From Novosphingobium taihuense (GTDB lineage Bacteria > Pseudomonadota > Alphaproteobacteria > Sphingomonadales > Sphingomonadaceae), in the NCBI RefSeq assembly GCF_007830315.1, contig NZ_VLKJ01000003.1, positions 186,001 to 250,000 on the forward strand: DNA of 64,000 nt. The letters run 5' to 3'. Position 1 is the stretch's first letter; every line of letters begins with the position of its first letter. This document shows, one piece after another, positions 47,301 to 57,883 of the stretch. The notes below the pieces were generated by a model. It saw nothing but the letters and a program-made list of their open reading frames with translations. It was not told the DNA's origin and ran no database searches. The position numbers and the translations under genes are program-made.

Positions 47301-47549
47301 ATCCCGACGGCCGTATCCGTGGGCGGCGATGGTGGATGGCGGGCACCGATGGGCGTTGTCGTGATCGGAGGGCTTACCTTGTCGACCGCTCTGACCCTGC
47401 TGATCGTTCCGGCAGGTTTCAGCCTCGCCGATGGCGTCGAGAAGCGCATCGGGCCATGGCTTGCCCGCAAGGTCTTGGGGTACCAGCCGAATGACCGGGC
47501 GGACTCGGAGCGGAACGAACCCGTGCGCGAGGCATTACCCGCGGAGTGA
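44370..47549 (+). CDS. RND efflux transporter permease (AcrB/MexB-like)
   Basis: 1059 residues, 12 predicted membrane helices and two large periplasmic loops. The proton-relay Asp pair is in LVAGVLVDDAIVEIENIVRHM in TM4. The C-terminal half repeats the fold with GGLLAIWLMGQALSLPVFIGILMLFGIVAKNSILLIDFAIEE. The N-terminal AWCIRNPVVPIVLFLGLTLAGIVSFMGMKVQDNPDIEFPIVIVQISQPGAAPTEIENQITQRVESA is typical of the HAE family. It should export hydrophobic drugs or other compounds in exchange for protons as a trimer. An unusual Gly-rich stretch (QGPGGPGGGSGRP) lies in the second loop. It pairs with the adaptor upstream. Confidence 0.95.
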   Translation: MNFQNISAWCIRNPVVPIVLFLGLTLAGIVSFMGMKVQDNPDIEFPIVIVQISQPGAAPTEIENQITQRVESAVRSIAGVDTLTSTASEGSSQTQVQFKIGQDINAAVNEVKNKVDQIRSDLPEGILEPQVFKVETSSNPIAYYAVVADDMTIEQLSWFIDDTIAKRLLTVSGMAEVSRSGGVNREIAVTLNPAKMTALGVTASQVNAALRQVNINAAGGKTEVAGSRQSVRVLGNAKTAYDLSQTEISLSGNRTVRLADVADVRDAYSELTSIAKFNKKGVVTFSFSRARGESDVSVYDGALEEMKKIEAEQGGKIHFELLFTSVIQTKDQYRSSMNAMVEGAVLAVVVVFLFLRDWRATIVSALAIPLSSIPTFWVLDLMGFTLNQMSLLALGLVAGVLVDDAIVEIENIVRHMRMGKSAYQAAIDAADEIGLAVVATTFSIVAVFFPVALMPGVSGQFFKNFGLTVVISVLFSLLVARMITPMVAAYFLQAHGEAEHGGGPWMDKYMKVLGWSLDTSKAAAYRARHPRRRFLARLHDHRIWMMGIGIGAFALTIVMFASIPAQFFPDADSDSSTVSIEMVPGTTLQQTERKVSEVVALLAKQQEVESQLASVREGRANIYVNLRRDRVRTSLDFERELTPQLQAVPDIRANFQAQGPGGPGGGSGRPISIMLAGSDPDLLQRTAQTLVDQMGTLPLLVAPRISADLRRPEVIIKPRLDLAANLGVTTQALSQVIRIATQGEIDQNSAKFSLSDRQVPIRVKLPESSRRDLSTIENLPVPTASGGSVPLSRVAEIGFGSGPTQIQRYNQSRRVFVGADLRPGVIKGDAMAAIAKLPIMQNLPQGVSNTAAGEDKFQAELMKNFGIAVASGILLVFSVLVLLYHRFISPLVNMGSLFLAPLGGLLAIWLMGQALSLPVFIGILMLFGIVAKNSILLIDFAIEEMATGKDKLAAITEAGHKRAQPIIMTTVAMVAGMIPTAVSVGGDGGWRAPMGVVVIGGLTLSTALTLLIVPAGFSLADGVEKRIGPWLARKVLGYQPNDRADSERNEPVREALPAE

Positions 47550-47607
47550 TCGCAACAACGCCCGAGCCAGCCGGGGCAAGACTCCGGGCCAGCGCGGAAT
47601 TCACCGC

Positions 47608-48870
47608 ATGACGTCCGGTCGCCTTGCTCCTGGGCTTAAGAGCCCGGCGGATCGTGCGCGCCGGATGCGGGTGGTGGCAACGTCCCTGCTGCTGGCCATG
47701 GCCGTGGTCTACGCCCTGACTCGCCATTACGAAGGTCTCCATCCCGCGCTGGGCTTCGTCCGCGCGTTCGCCGAGGCTGCGATGGTCGGTGGCTTGGCTG
47801 ACTGGTTTGCGGTGACCGCGCTGTTCCGTCATCCGCTCGGCCTGCCGATACCGCACACCGCGATCATCCCAGAGAACAAGGACCGCATCGCCGAGACGAT
47901 GGCAGCGTTCCTGCAGGCCAATTTCCTCACCCCTCAGGTGGTCGCGCGCCGGATGGGGGCGGTCAACGTGGCCTCAGCCGCTGGCAGCTTCCTTGCCGAC
48001 CCGCGTACCGGTGAAAGCCGCTTGCGCGATGGTGCGGCGGGATTGCTTGCCGACGTGCTGGAATCGCTCGACCCGGAGGAGCTCGGCGGTCTCGCCAAGG
48101 GTGCCTTGCGCGCGCAGTTGGAGAAGCTCGAGCTTGCCCCCCTGCTCGGCCAGCTCCTCGGCGCGGCGATTGCCGACGGTCGGCACATGCCGGTGATCGA
48201 GAGCCTGATCCGCAAGGCGGCTGAGACGATCGAGGCCAATGAACCTTTGATCCAGGCGACGATCCACGAGCGTGCGAACACCATCCTGCGCTGGACGGGC
48301 CTCGACGAGAAGCTCGCCAACGCGATCCTTGATGGCCTCTACAAGCTGCTGGCCGAGACGCTTGTGGTTCCCGAACATCCCTTGCGCCGCAAGATCGAGG
48401 AAGGGCTTGAAACCCTCGCGCACGATCTCATCCATGACGCAGAGCTGCGCGCGAAGGTCGAGCAGATGAAGCACGAGGTTCTTGCCAATCCCGCGTTCGG
48501 ACGGTGGCTCGATGGTCTGTGGGAGCGGGGCCGCACGCGCTTGCTGCAGATCGTGCGCAATCCGCGCGGAGCGCTGGGCGGACAGTTCGGCGCGAGCCTT
48601 GCCGAACTTGGCGGCGCGCTGAAAGACGACGTTCGCCTGCAGCGCGTGGTCAACCGTTTCGCGCGGCGGACCATGGTCGGCGTTTCCACGCGCTACGGCG
48701 CCCAGATCGTCCGGCTGGTGTCGGAGACGGTCAAGCGCTGGGATGCGCGCACGGTGACGGACCGGATCGAGGGCGCCGTGGGTCGCGATCTCCAGTTCAT
48801 CCGCATCAATGGCACGCTTGTCGGCGGGCTCGTTGGCCTCACGCTTCACGCACTGGATCTTGCGCTGTGA
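47608..48870 (+). CDS. DUF445 membrane-associated protein
   Basis: 420 residues from the ATG at 47608. An N-terminal membrane segment (VVATSLLLAMAVVYAL) is followed by the family core VRAFAEAAMVGGLADWFAVTALFRHPLGLPIPHTAIIPENKDRIAETMAAFLQANFLTPQVVARRM. The rest is helical and amphipathic, and a second hydrophobic segment near the end (INGTLVGGLVGLTLHALDLAL) would anchor the C-terminus. Function of DUF445 is unknown. The GNAT gene starts within its last four bases. Confidence 0.9.
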   Translation: MTSGRLAPGLKSPADRARRMRVVATSLLLAMAVVYALTRHYEGLHPALGFVRAFAEAAMVGGLADWFAVTALFRHPLGLPIPHTAIIPENKDRIAETMAAFLQANFLTPQVVARRMGAVNVASAAGSFLADPRTGESRLRDGAAGLLADVLESLDPEELGGLAKGALRAQLEKLELAPLLGQLLGAAIADGRHMPVIESLIRKAAETIEANEPLIQATIHERANTILRWTGLDEKLANAILDGLYKLLAETLVVPEHPLRRKIEEGLETLAHDLIHDAELRAKVEQMKHEVLANPAFGRWLDGLWERGRTRLLQIVRNPRGALGGQFGASLAELGGALKDDVRLQRVVNRFARRTMVGVSTRYGAQIVRLVSETVKRWDARTVTDRIEGAVGRDLQFIRINGTLVGGLVGLTLHALDLAL

Positions 48871-49400
48871 ACCCTGTCATCGAAACCGCCCGCCTGACCC
48901 TCTCCGAACCGGGGCGCGAAGACTATGTGCTCCTGCGTGATCTGGTGTCTGACCCTGAAGTGCACCGCTTCCTCGGACCGCGGCCGGAAGACCCGACCAC
49001 CGACATGTTCTCGCGGGCCCTGCGCGCAGCAGGCTCGTGGCATTTCTACGGCTACGGCCTGTTCCTTGCACACGAAAGGGCGACAGGCAGCTTCGTCGGC
49101 CAGCTCGGCGTGTTCCACTCCATGCGTGGCTTCGGCAAGGGCATGGACGATGTGGTCGAAGCGGGATGGATCGTCGCGCGCGAACACTGGGGCAAGGGTT
49201 ATGCAAGCGAGGCGATGGAAGCGGCGCTCGCGTGGGTTGAACAGGCGCACGGCGTGTCTCGTGTTGCCTGCATGATCGAGCGCGGAAACGATGCCTCAGT
49301 GGCCCTCGCTGAACGGCTCGGCTTCGTCAGATATGGTGAGCACGAGATCGACGAAGACGTGGTCGTCGACCTGTTCGAGAGGATCAGCCCTCGGGGCTGA
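48867..49400 (+). CDS. GNAT family N-acetyltransferase
   Basis: 177 residues from a GTG at 48867 that overlaps the DUF445 stop by four bases (GTGA). It has the RimJ-type start IETARLTLSEPGREDYVLL, GYGLFLAHERATGSFVGQLGVF, and the acetyl-CoA loop HWGKGYASEAMEAALAW with the GxGxA-like motif, then MIERGNDASVALAERLGFVRYG. The substrate is not predictable. Its end overlaps the 3' end of the opposite-strand kinase gene by 17 bases. Confidence 0.9.
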   Translation: MNPVIETARLTLSEPGREDYVLLRDLVSDPEVHRFLGPRPEDPTTDMFSRALRAAGSWHFYGYGLFLAHERATGSFVGQLGVFHSMRGFGKGMDDVVEAGWIVAREHWGKGYASEAMEAALAWVEQAHGVSRVACMIERGNDASVALAERLGFVRYGEHEIDEDVVVDLFERISPRG

Positions 49401-51102
49401 CGTCGCCGAGCAGCCTCGCGGCGCGGCGCTGCAATTCGTCGATCGGGAAGGGCTTGGTCAGGACATCTACCCCCTGCTCCATCGCATCCTTCTGGAGCAC
49501 CACGCTGTCGGCATAGCCCGTGACGAAGAGGACGCCGAGGCCGGGAATGCGGCGGCGGGCTTCATCGGCGACCTGGCGGCCATTGAGACCGCCCGGCAGC
49601 CCGACGTCGGTGACGAGCAGGTCGATCCCTTCGTGACGATCCAGCAATGCCAGCGCTGCCGCGCCATCGGCGGCCTCGATGCAGTTGACGTTGATCAGGC
49701 CGAGACCATCGACGATCATCATGCGCACGGTCGGCTCGTCGTCCACCACCAGCACGGTTGCACCCGGCAGCGCTTGGGGCGACCGGCACGTGCCAGCAGG
49801 TACCGGGGCCTCGGCCTCTGCATCGTGGCGCGGAAGATAGATTCGCACTTGGGTGCCGTGACCCGGCGTCGAGCGAATGCGGACGAGCCCGTTGCTTTGC
49901 CGCGCAAAGCCATAGACCATGGAAAGGCCGAGGCCGGTGCCCTGTCCCGTCGGCTTGGTGGTGAAAAACGGTTCGAACACGCGGTCGAGGTCTTCGGCGG
50001 AAATGCCAACGCCTGAATCGCCTACCGTGATGGTCACGTAGTCGCCCGCAGCAAGGCCGCGCTTGTCGGCTTCCTCATCGCACAGCGTGACGTTCAGCGT
50101 GGAAATCGACAGTCGGCCGCCGTCGGGCATCGCATCGCGAGCATTGATGCACAAGTTGAGAAGCGCGTTCTCGAGCTGGTTGGCATCGACGAGCGCGGGC
50201 CAGAGCGAGGGGGCGAGGTCGGTCTCGACGGTAATCGCTGGCCCCATGGTGCGGCGGACAAGATCGATGAACTCTTCGACCAGACGATTTGCAGGCGTCG
50301 CACGTGGCGAAAGCGTCTGTCGCCGGGAGAACGCGAGCAGGCGATGGGTCAGCGCGGCCGCACGCTGCGCGGCCCCGAGACCGGCTTCGACATAGCGCGG
50401 AACCTCGCCAGCGCGGCCCTGCTCCACGCGGCGACCGATCAATTCGAACGAACCGGTGATCCCCGCGAGCAGGTTGTTGAAATCGTGCGCGAGGCCTCCG
50501 GTCAATTGGCCGACCGCTTCCATCTTCTGCGCCTGGCGCAGGGCGCTCTCGGCAACTTCGCGCTGGGCGAGAGCGTCAGCCACGCGCTGTTCCAGCGTTT
50601 CATTGAGCTGGTGCAGTGCGCCTTCGGCGGTGACACGTTCGGTCACGTCCTTGAACAGTACCGCCACGAGCCGGTCCTCGAAGCCGCCAATCCGGAAGGA
50701 TGACACCTCGAGATGTCGTGCGGTGGCGACCAGTTCATTGCGGAACCGGATCGGCTCGCCGGTGTGGAGGACCTTTCCATAGAAGGCGATCCAGTCGTCC
50801 GCCTCGTCCGGAACCATCTGGCGCAAATACTGCCCGACAACATTGGGTATGCCGGTGTGGCGCTCGTAGGCTGGGTTGGCGAGCACTTGGACATAGTCGC
50901 TCAACGGGCCGTGCGGGCCATCGACGAATTCGATCACGCAGAACCCGTCTTCCATGTTCTCGAACAGGATGCGGTAAATCTCGCGATCGATTGCTGCGCC
51001 ACGGGAGGGCCCCGAAGCCGGGATTGTCGCTTCCGCAAACCCGTTCTTCACGGGTGGGCCAGTGTCGGGTTCGTGACGCAGACGGAATTCATCGCTTCTC
51101 AA
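49384..51102 (-). CDS. Hybrid histidine kinase with PAS and receiver domains
   Basis: 572 residues. A PAS domain spans about 40-160 ([18 protein letters not shown] to [10 protein letters not shown]), then a coiled coil, and a HisKA domain with the phosphorylated His206 in [15 protein letters not shown]. The HATPase domain has [58 protein letters not shown] receiver domain (449-565) has Asp454/Asp455 and phospho-acceptor Asp499 in [10 protein letters not shown]. No membrane segment is seen, so it is likely cytosolic. No partner response regulator or HPt gene is adjacent. It converges on and overlaps the GNAT gene by 17 bases. Confidence 0.93.
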   Translation of the reverse strand: MRSDEFRLRHEPDTGPPVKNGFAEATIPASGPSRGAAIDREIYRILFENMEDGFCVIEFVDGPHGPLSDYVQVLANPAYERHTGIPNVVGQYLRQMVPDEADDWIAFYGKVLHTGEPIRFRNELVATARHLEVSSFRIGGFEDRLVAVLFKDVTERVTAEGALHQLNETLEQRVADALAQREVAESALRQAQKMEAVGQLTGGLAHDFNNLLAGITGSFELIGRRVEQGRAGEVPRYVEAGLGAAQRAAALTHRLLAFSRRQTLSPRATPANRLVEEFIDLVRRTMGPAITVETDLAPSLWPALVDANQLENALLNLCINARDAMPDGGRLSISTLNVTLCDEEADKRGLAAGDYVTITVGDSGVGISAEDLDRVFEPFFTTKPTGQGTGLGLSMVYGFARQSNGLVRIRSTPGHGTQVRIYLPRHDAEAEAPVPAGTCRSPQALPGATVLVVDDEPTVRMMIVDGLGLINVNCIEAADGAAALALLDRHEGIDLLVTDVGLPGGLNGRQVADEARRRIPGLGVLFVTGYADSVVLQKDAMEQGVDVLTKPFPIDELQRRAARLLGDVSPEG

Positions 51103-51155
51103 ACGCAGCCCATCGCGACTGGTTCCCGGAAATCTTGCAGCCGGATGAACGAAAA

Positions 51156-51183
51156 GGGCCGGAAGGATCGCTCCTTCCGGCCC
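51156..51183 (-). terminator. Rho-independent terminator of groESL
   Basis: Perfect 12-base-pair stem GGGCCGGAAGGA / TCCTTCCGGCCC with a four-base loop. On the minus strand it is followed by TTTTCGTT. It lies 30 bases past the groEL stop. Confidence 0.88.
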
Positions 51184-51212
51184 GATTTCTGTCAGCCAGA
51201 GCTTGCGTGGAC

Positions 51213-53193
<1,981 letters not shown>

Positions 53194-53227
53194 GGGTTTC
53201 TCCCTCTTCCATACTAAAAAACGGGGC

Positions 53228-53254
53228 TTGGCACTCTCAGGTGGAGAGTGCCAG
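53228..53254 (-). promoter_or_regulatory. CIRCE operator (HrcA site) upstream of groES
   Basis: TTGGCACTC-N9-GAGTGCCAG, an inverted repeat matching the CIRCE consensus TTAGCACTC-N9-GAGTGCTAA at 15 of 18 positions. It lies 35 bases before groES and directly downstream of the predicted -10 element, so bound HrcA would block transcription. hrcA is not in the window. Confidence 0.9.
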
Positions 53255-53261
53255 CGGGCGG

Positions 53262-53290
53262 GATATGGGAGCATGGCCGTGGGGCGTCAA
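53262..53290 (-). promoter_or_regulatory. groESL promoter
   Basis: On the minus strand TTGACG at 53290-53285, a 17-base spacer and CATATC at 53267-53262. The -10 context CTCCCATATC also resembles the heat-shock sigma-32 element. The expected transcription start is near 53255, at the edge of the CIRCE repeat. Confidence 0.6.
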
Positions 53291-53360
53291 TGGTCTTGCG
53301 CGAGATTCTTTTCACGCTGATGAACGGATCGCTCAAGACCCGCCGGGCCGCCCCCCCAGG

Positions 53361-54794
53361 TCAGGCGGGAAGCAGGCCGAGCTTGGCCCGCATGCTCCAG
53401 CGCCAGTGGAGCAGGGCAGCAACGAAGATCAGGCCGACCAGCAATCCGATCCACACGCCTAGCCCGCCGATGTCGGTAAACAGGCCCAGCCACAGCGCGG
53501 TGCCAACGCCGGGCACCCAGTAGCCAAAGATCGCGATCAGCATCGGCACGCGGGTATCCTGAAGTCCGCGCAACTGGCTCGCGCCTACGGCTTGCGCGCC
53601 GTCGAACAGTTGGAAGGCCGCCGCCACCATCATGTATTGCAGGGCCAGCACCACGACGCGCGCATTCTCGGGCGCTGCAGGGTCGATGTAGAACCTGAGC
53701 AACTGCAACGGGAACAACAGCATGATCCCGGCCGAAAGCGCCATGAAGCCGATGCCGAGCTGGGTGGCGACCCTCCCGGCCAGCGCGATCGCGGCATTGT
53801 CACGCGCGCCATAGGCCAAGCCGACGCGGATCGTCGCGGCCTGGCCGACGCCGAACGGCACCTGGAAGGCGATTGCCGCGAACTGGAGCGCCAGCGTGTG
53901 CGCGGCTAGCTCGACTTCGCCAATGCGGCCCATCGCGAAGGCCGCGCCGTTGAACATGCCCGCCTCGGCAATGATCGTCCCGCAGATCGGCAAGCCGATG
54001 CGCAGGACATCGGCAAAGCGCTTCCACTCCGGCTTCCACCAGCGTCCGAAGAACCGATAGCGTCGCAAGCGACGATCGAACTGGATGACGAGCACGAAAG
54101 CCGCCAGCATCGCCGTGCTCGTCACTACGCTCGAGATCGCCGAGCCGAGCAGGCCCAGTTCGGGCGCGCCGAGGTTGCCGAACACAAAGATCCAGTTGCC
54201 GAGCGCATTGATCGCCACGGCCATGCCGGTGATTGCCGTGCCGATGCCCGGCCGTCCGAGCGTTGCCACCACCGTGCGCAGGAGTGCGGCCAGCACGGCG
54301 GGAATCGATGCCCACATCAGCACCTGCAGGAACGGCACCGCGCGGGCAATCACGCCGGGGTCCTGCCCGGTGATCCGCATCAGCGGTCCGCCAAGCAGGC
54401 ATACGCCCATGGCCACTACAGCTGCCAGCAACCCCGCCCATGCCGCCATCCGTACCGTGCGGCGTACCTCGCGCACGGCATGGCGGCGCTGGCCGAGTTC
54501 AGCCGCGATCAGCGGCGATGCTGCGCCGACGAGGCCGGTCAGCGACCAGACGAGCAGGCCGAACAGCGAAACCGAGAGCGATGATGCCGCCAGGGCTTCG
54601 GGTCCAAGCCGTGCGACAAAGACCACGTCGACAGCGAAGACTGCCATCTGCAGCAGATTGGCACCGACCAGCGGCGCGGCGAGCCGGAGCATCGCGCGCA
54701 TTTCATCGATCCAGCGGTGGGGCGGCTTCTCGAACATCGCTGGCGGCATAGGGGGCACAACGCCACATGGGAAGGCGTCTTCGAGTCGCGCCAT
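53361..54794 (-). CDS. MATE family efflux transporter
   Basis: 477 residues, 12 predicted membrane helices in two repeats. Family features are LAAPLVGANLLQMAVFAVDVVFVARLGPEALAASSLSVSLFGL, GLVGAASPLIAAELGQRRH, and in the second half GIGTAITGMAVAINALGNWIFVFG and QAVGASQLRGLQDTRVPM. It exports cationic compounds in exchange for sodium or protons; the substrate is unknown. The start is uncertain: MPPAM at 54749 is as good as the ATG at 54794, which has no clear Shine-Dalgarno. It is divergent from the sensor kinase at 54930. Confidence 0.9.
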   Translation of the reverse strand: MARLEDAFPCGVVPPMPPAMFEKPPHRWIDEMRAMLRLAAPLVGANLLQMAVFAVDVVFVARLGPEALAASSLSVSLFGLLVWSLTGLVGAASPLIAAELGQRRHAVREVRRTVRMAAWAGLLAAVVAMGVCLLGGPLMRITGQDPGVIARAVPFLQVLMWASIPAVLAALLRTVVATLGRPGIGTAITGMAVAINALGNWIFVFGNLGAPELGLLGSAISSVVTSTAMLAAFVLVIQFDRRLRRYRFFGRWWKPEWKRFADVLRIGLPICGTIIAEAGMFNGAAFAMGRIGEVELAAHTLALQFAAIAFQVPFGVGQAATIRVGLAYGARDNAAIALAGRVATQLGIGFMALSAGIMLLFPLQLLRFYIDPAAPENARVVVLALQYMMVAAAFQLFDGAQAVGASQLRGLQDTRVPMLIAIFGYWVPGVGTALWLGLFTDIGGLGVWIGLLVGLIFVAALLHWRWSMRAKLGLLPA

Positions 54795-54929
54795 ACTTCA
54801 GGCGAAAATGCATTGGCCACCCTTCACCAAGTCGCTGACATGCGTCGCTTTGTCGTTTCAAATGTCACAAATGATGTCCGGACGGCCGCAGCGGTTGACC
54901 GCCCTGCCGGGGGGTGACAGCGTCCCGGC

Positions 54930-56345
54930 ATGGAGAGAATTGCCGATCTGGCAGCCGGGGCGCGCGTGGGCCGCAAGCCGGGAGGGCAAAGGGCCGGTGG
55001 CTGGCGCCGCCTGCGCGGACTTGCCGAGATGCATCCCCCCCACGGCCCCAACCTGTCGCGTCTTGCGGTTCGCGCGGCAACCCTGCTGCTCGTCCTCGCG
55101 GCGGTCCAGGCCGTGGCAAGCCTCGCTTTCTACGATGTCATCGACAAGGAAACGCTGCGCGAAGACCACGCGCGGCGCGTGGCCGAACTGCTGGTGGTCA
55201 GCAACCGGCTGCACGAACTCTCGCCCGAGACCCTCGGGACGACGATGAGCACCAGCCATCTCGAGATTGCGCTCGCGGACCGGCCTCAGGCTATACCCGG
55301 TCGCGAGGAAGAGGGCGTCGCGGAAATCCGTCGCTACATCCTGCGTTGGGAGCCGGGTCTCGGACGGCAGCGGATCATGCTTGGGCTTGAACCATCACGT
55401 TTCGGCTACGGAAATCTCGTCGGGTCGATGCAACTGTCCGACGGGCGCTGGCTGAACTTCCGTTCTCTCGACGTGACCTCGGGCTGGCCGATCGCCCTGC
55501 GCGCAACGATCCTGACCCTGATCACCGCAGTTGTCGGCTTTGCTCTGGCGCTGTGGTCGCTGCGGATCATCACGCGACCCTTGCGGGAACTCACCGACGC
55601 GGCCGAAGCGATCGGCAAGGGGCAGGTGGTGCCGGTGCGCGAAAGCGGGCCGGACGATCTGCGCAGCCTTGCCCGTTCGATGAACGGGATGCAGGCGCGC
55701 ATCGCCGGGATGCTCGAGGATCAGGCGCGCTCGTTCGAAGCCATCAGCCACGATCTGCGCACCCCGCTCTCGCGCGTGACGATTGCGGCAGACCTGATCG
55801 ATGACGCGGAAATCGCAGGCCTCGTCCGCGATTCCACGCACGAGATGGAAGCGATGCTGATGTCGCTCCAGCAATACCTGCGGGCGCAACACCTCGCCGC
55901 CGAGCCGGTCATGATGGATCTTGGCCTTGCCATTACCGATCTGGCGCTGGGAGCCTATGACGGCAAGGTGGACGTCGACGTTGCTCCTGGCGCGGTGGTG
56001 CGCACCTGGCGCGAACCGCTGCTGATGGCGCTGAAGCCGCTGGTCGAGAATGCGGTGCACCATGGCGGCAGCGCACGGATCGCGGTACGGCCCGATGGCG
56101 AAGGGCGCTGGACGATCACCATTTCGGACTCAGGCCCCGGCATTCCCGAAGACCAGTTCGAGCGGATTCTCGCCCCGTTCTACCGGATCGACGAAGCGCG
56201 CGCGCGCGATACCGCGGGCTTCGGGCTGGGCATCCCCACGGCGCACCGCCTGCTGCAGCGCTTCGGCGGCGCGCTGTCGTTCGCGCGGGCCGAGGGTGGG
56301 GGGCTGTCGGTGACGGTGAGTGTGCCGGTAGCGCCGGACGCGTGA
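54930..56345 (+). CDS. Orphan membrane sensor histidine kinase with HAMP domain
   Basis: 471 residues. A 45-residue basic N-terminal tail precedes TM1 (about 47-68), a periplasmic sensor domain of about 120 residues, TM2 (190-211), HAMP (211-264), and HisKA with phosphorylated His274 in SHDLRTPLSRV. The ATPase domain has LVENAVHHGGSARI, SDSGPGIPEDQFERILAPFYRIDEAR and GFGLGIPTAHRLL. It resembles EnvZ-type sensors. No response regulator gene is adjacent, so its partner and signal are unknown. It is divergent from the MATE gene. Confidence 0.9.
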   Translation: MERIADLAAGARVGRKPGGQRAGGWRRLRGLAEMHPPHGPNLSRLAVRAATLLLVLAAVQAVASLAFYDVIDKETLREDHARRVAELLVVSNRLHELSPETLGTTMSTSHLEIALADRPQAIPGREEEGVAEIRRYILRWEPGLGRQRIMLGLEPSRFGYGNLVGSMQLSDGRWLNFRSLDVTSGWPIALRATILTLITAVVGFALALWSLRIITRPLRELTDAAEAIGKGQVVPVRESGPDDLRSLARSMNGMQARIAGMLEDQARSFEAISHDLRTPLSRVTIAADLIDDAEIAGLVRDSTHEMEAMLMSLQQYLRAQHLAAEPVMMDLGLAITDLALGAYDGKVDVDVAPGAVVRTWREPLLMALKPLVENAVHHGGSARIAVRPDGEGRWTITISDSGPGIPEDQFERILAPFYRIDEARARDTAGFGLGIPTAHRLLQRFGGALSFARAEGGGLSVTVSVPVAPDA

Positions 56346-56357
56346 TCGACAAAAGAA

Positions 56358-56383
56358 AAGGGCGACCTGCGAAGGCCGCCCTT
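56358..56383 (-). terminator. Terminator of the rplJ-rplL unit
   Basis: Seven-base stem AAGGGCG / CGCCCTT with a 12-base loop. On the minus strand it is followed by TTTTCTTTTG. It lies 34 bases beyond the rplL stop and may also serve the convergent kinase gene. Confidence 0.75.
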
Positions 56384-56416
56384 GTCCGTAACTCTGTCCG
56401 GTAGACCGGAAGAAGA

Positions 56417-56788
56417 TTACTTGATTTCGACGGTGCCGCCGGCTTCTTCGATCTTCTTCTTGATGTCTTCGGCTTCAGCCTTCGACACGCCTTCCTTGAT
56501 GGCCTTGGGAGCCGATTCAACGAGGGTCTTGGCTTCGGTCAGGCCGAGCGAGGTGATCGCGCGGACTTCCTTGATGACCTGGATCTTCTTGCCACCGTCG
56601 CCGGTGAGGATGACGTCGAATTCGGTCTTCTCTTCAACCGCTTCGGCAGCAGCAGCAGGAGCTGCAGCGACGGCAACGGCAGCAGCGGCGCTGACGCCCC
56701 ATGCTTCTTCGAGAGCCTTGGCAAGGTCAGCGGCTTCGAGGACGGTCAGCTTCGAAAGTTCTTCAACGAGCTTGGCGATATCGGCCAT
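56417..56788 (-). CDS. rplL: 50S ribosomal protein L7/L12
   Basis: 123 residues. The N-terminal dimerisation helix ([32 protein letters not shown]), an Ala-rich hinge and the C-terminal domain [72 protein letters not shown] are all present. It forms the flexible stalk of the large subunit that recruits translation GTPases. rplJ is 63 bases upstream on the same strand. Confidence 0.98.
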   Translation of the reverse strand: MADIAKLVEELSKLTVLEAADLAKALEEAWGVSAAAAVAVAAAPAAAAEAVEEKTEFDVILTGDGGKKIQVIKEVRAITSLGLTEAKTLVESAPKAIKEGVSKAEAEDIKKKIEEAGGTVEIK

Positions 56789-56851
56789 GGTATTTCACTC
56801 CTGATTTGGTGGCGTCCGGCGACTGCGCCGCCGGGCGGAATTCGAACAATC

Positions 56852-57364
56852 TTATGCGGCTTCCTTGGCGTAGGCGCCGAAGACGCGGGCCAGCTTGGCT
56901 GCCGGAGCAGTCGTGAGCTGGGCGATCTTCGTGGCCGGAGCCTGGATGAGGCCGATGAGCGTGCCGCGCAGTTCGTCGAGGCTGGGCATGGAGGCGAGTG
57001 CCTTGACCCCGGCTTCGTTGAGAACCTGCGAACCCATTGCACCACCGACGATTTCGATCTTGTCGGTGGTCTTGGCGAACTCGACCACTGCCTTGGCGGC
57101 AGCAACCGGATCGACGGACGCCGCGATTGCGGTCGGGCCGGTGAACAAGTCAACCAGACCTTCGTAATCGGTGCCCGTGGCGGCAAGCTTGGCAAGACTG
57201 TTCTTCGCAACCTTGTAGGTCGCGCCCGCTTCGCGGATCTTGTTGCGCAGGGCAGTGGACTGGGCCACCGTCATGCCGAGGTTGCGGGTGATGACCACCG
57301 CGCCGGCCTCGTTGAAGACTCCGCTCAGGAAGGCGACCGATTCGGCTTTCTGCGAACGATCCAT
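56852..57364 (-). CDS. rplJ: 50S ribosomal protein L10
   Basis: 170 residues from the ATG at 57364, preceded by AAGGAG (six-base spacer); a longer frame is spurious. It has [61 protein letters not shown] and [10 protein letters not shown]. The C-terminal helix ([25 protein letters not shown]) binds L7/L12 dimers. L10 also represses its own mRNA by binding the leader. Here the usual downstream rpoB is instead 2.8 kb away on the other strand. Confidence 0.97.
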   Translation of the reverse strand: MDRSQKAESVAFLSGVFNEAGAVVITRNLGMTVAQSTALRNKIREAGATYKVAKNSLAKLAATGTDYEGLVDLFTGPTAIAASVDPVAAAKAVVEFAKTTDKIEIVGGAMGSQVLNEAGVKALASMPSLDELRGTLIGLIQAPATKIAQLTTAPAAKLARVFGAYAKEAA

Positions 57365-57604
57365 GCCTAACTCCTTCACAAATGACCGAACCGGATACCG
57401 GCGCGGTCGGCTACGTTTGTCGATGGCCCGAAGACCACCGGCGAGTCCGTGACAAGGGAAGGAGATGCGCCCTGAAGCGCGGGAGGCGCCACGTTCCATC
57501 GAGGAGCGAGGGGCCAGAAACTCTTTTCCCCGTCTAGGTTGGAGATTAAGTGCGGACGAATTCCGCACACCAACTGTCTCGGACGGATGATCGGCGAAAC
57601 CAAA
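57365..57604 (-). promoter_or_regulatory. rplJ upstream leader region
   Basis: 240 bases with no supported gene. It contains several inverted repeats, such as GTGCGG-N7-CCGCAC at 57550-57568, and GC-rich blocks. In many bacteria the L10 protein binds a folded leader upstream of rplJ, and this stretch has room for one. I could not place the promoter or the L10 site. Confidence 0.35.
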
Positions 57605-57632
57605 AGAGGCCCACCGGTCGGGGCGGGCCTCT
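57605..57632 (-). terminator. Terminator after the XRE regulator operon
   Basis: Eight-base inverted repeat AGAGGCCC / GGGCCTCT with a 12-base loop. On the minus strand it is followed by TTTTGGTTT. It lies 20 bases past the regulator stop and separates that operon from rplJ. Confidence 0.78.
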
Positions 57633-57652
57633 GGCGGATTCGGCTCTGGAAG

Positions 57653-57883
57653 TCAAGCTTCGGGGCTATCTGTGCCTTCCGGTTCGTATCCGAGCACGTC
57701 GCCGGGCTGGCAATCCAGCTCCCGGCAGATCGCCTCGAGCGTGGAGAAGCGGATGGCCTTGGCCTTGCCGGTCTTGAGGATCGAGACGTTGGCCAGCGTC
57801 AGGTCGATGCGGTCGGCCAGCTCGGTCAGGGTCATGCGGCGGGCGTGGAGCAGGTCGTCGAGTTTGACATTGATCGGCATCAC
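57653..57883 (-). CDS. Small XRE-type HTH regulator
   Basis: 76 residues, almost entirely a Cro/C1-type HTH: VKLDDLLHARRMTLTELADRIDLTLANVSILKTGKAKAIRFSTLEAICRELDCQPGDVLGYEPE. The YozG-like class has this size and often sits beside a DUF2975 membrane protein gene, as here; the two genes overlap by four bases (ATGA). It probably represses its own operon through the palindromes in the promoter at 58597-58684. The DNA target is inferred. Confidence 0.88.
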   Translation of the reverse strand: MMPINVKLDDLLHARRMTLTELADRIDLTLANVSILKTGKAKAIRFSTLEAICRELDCQPGDVLGYEPEGTDSPEA

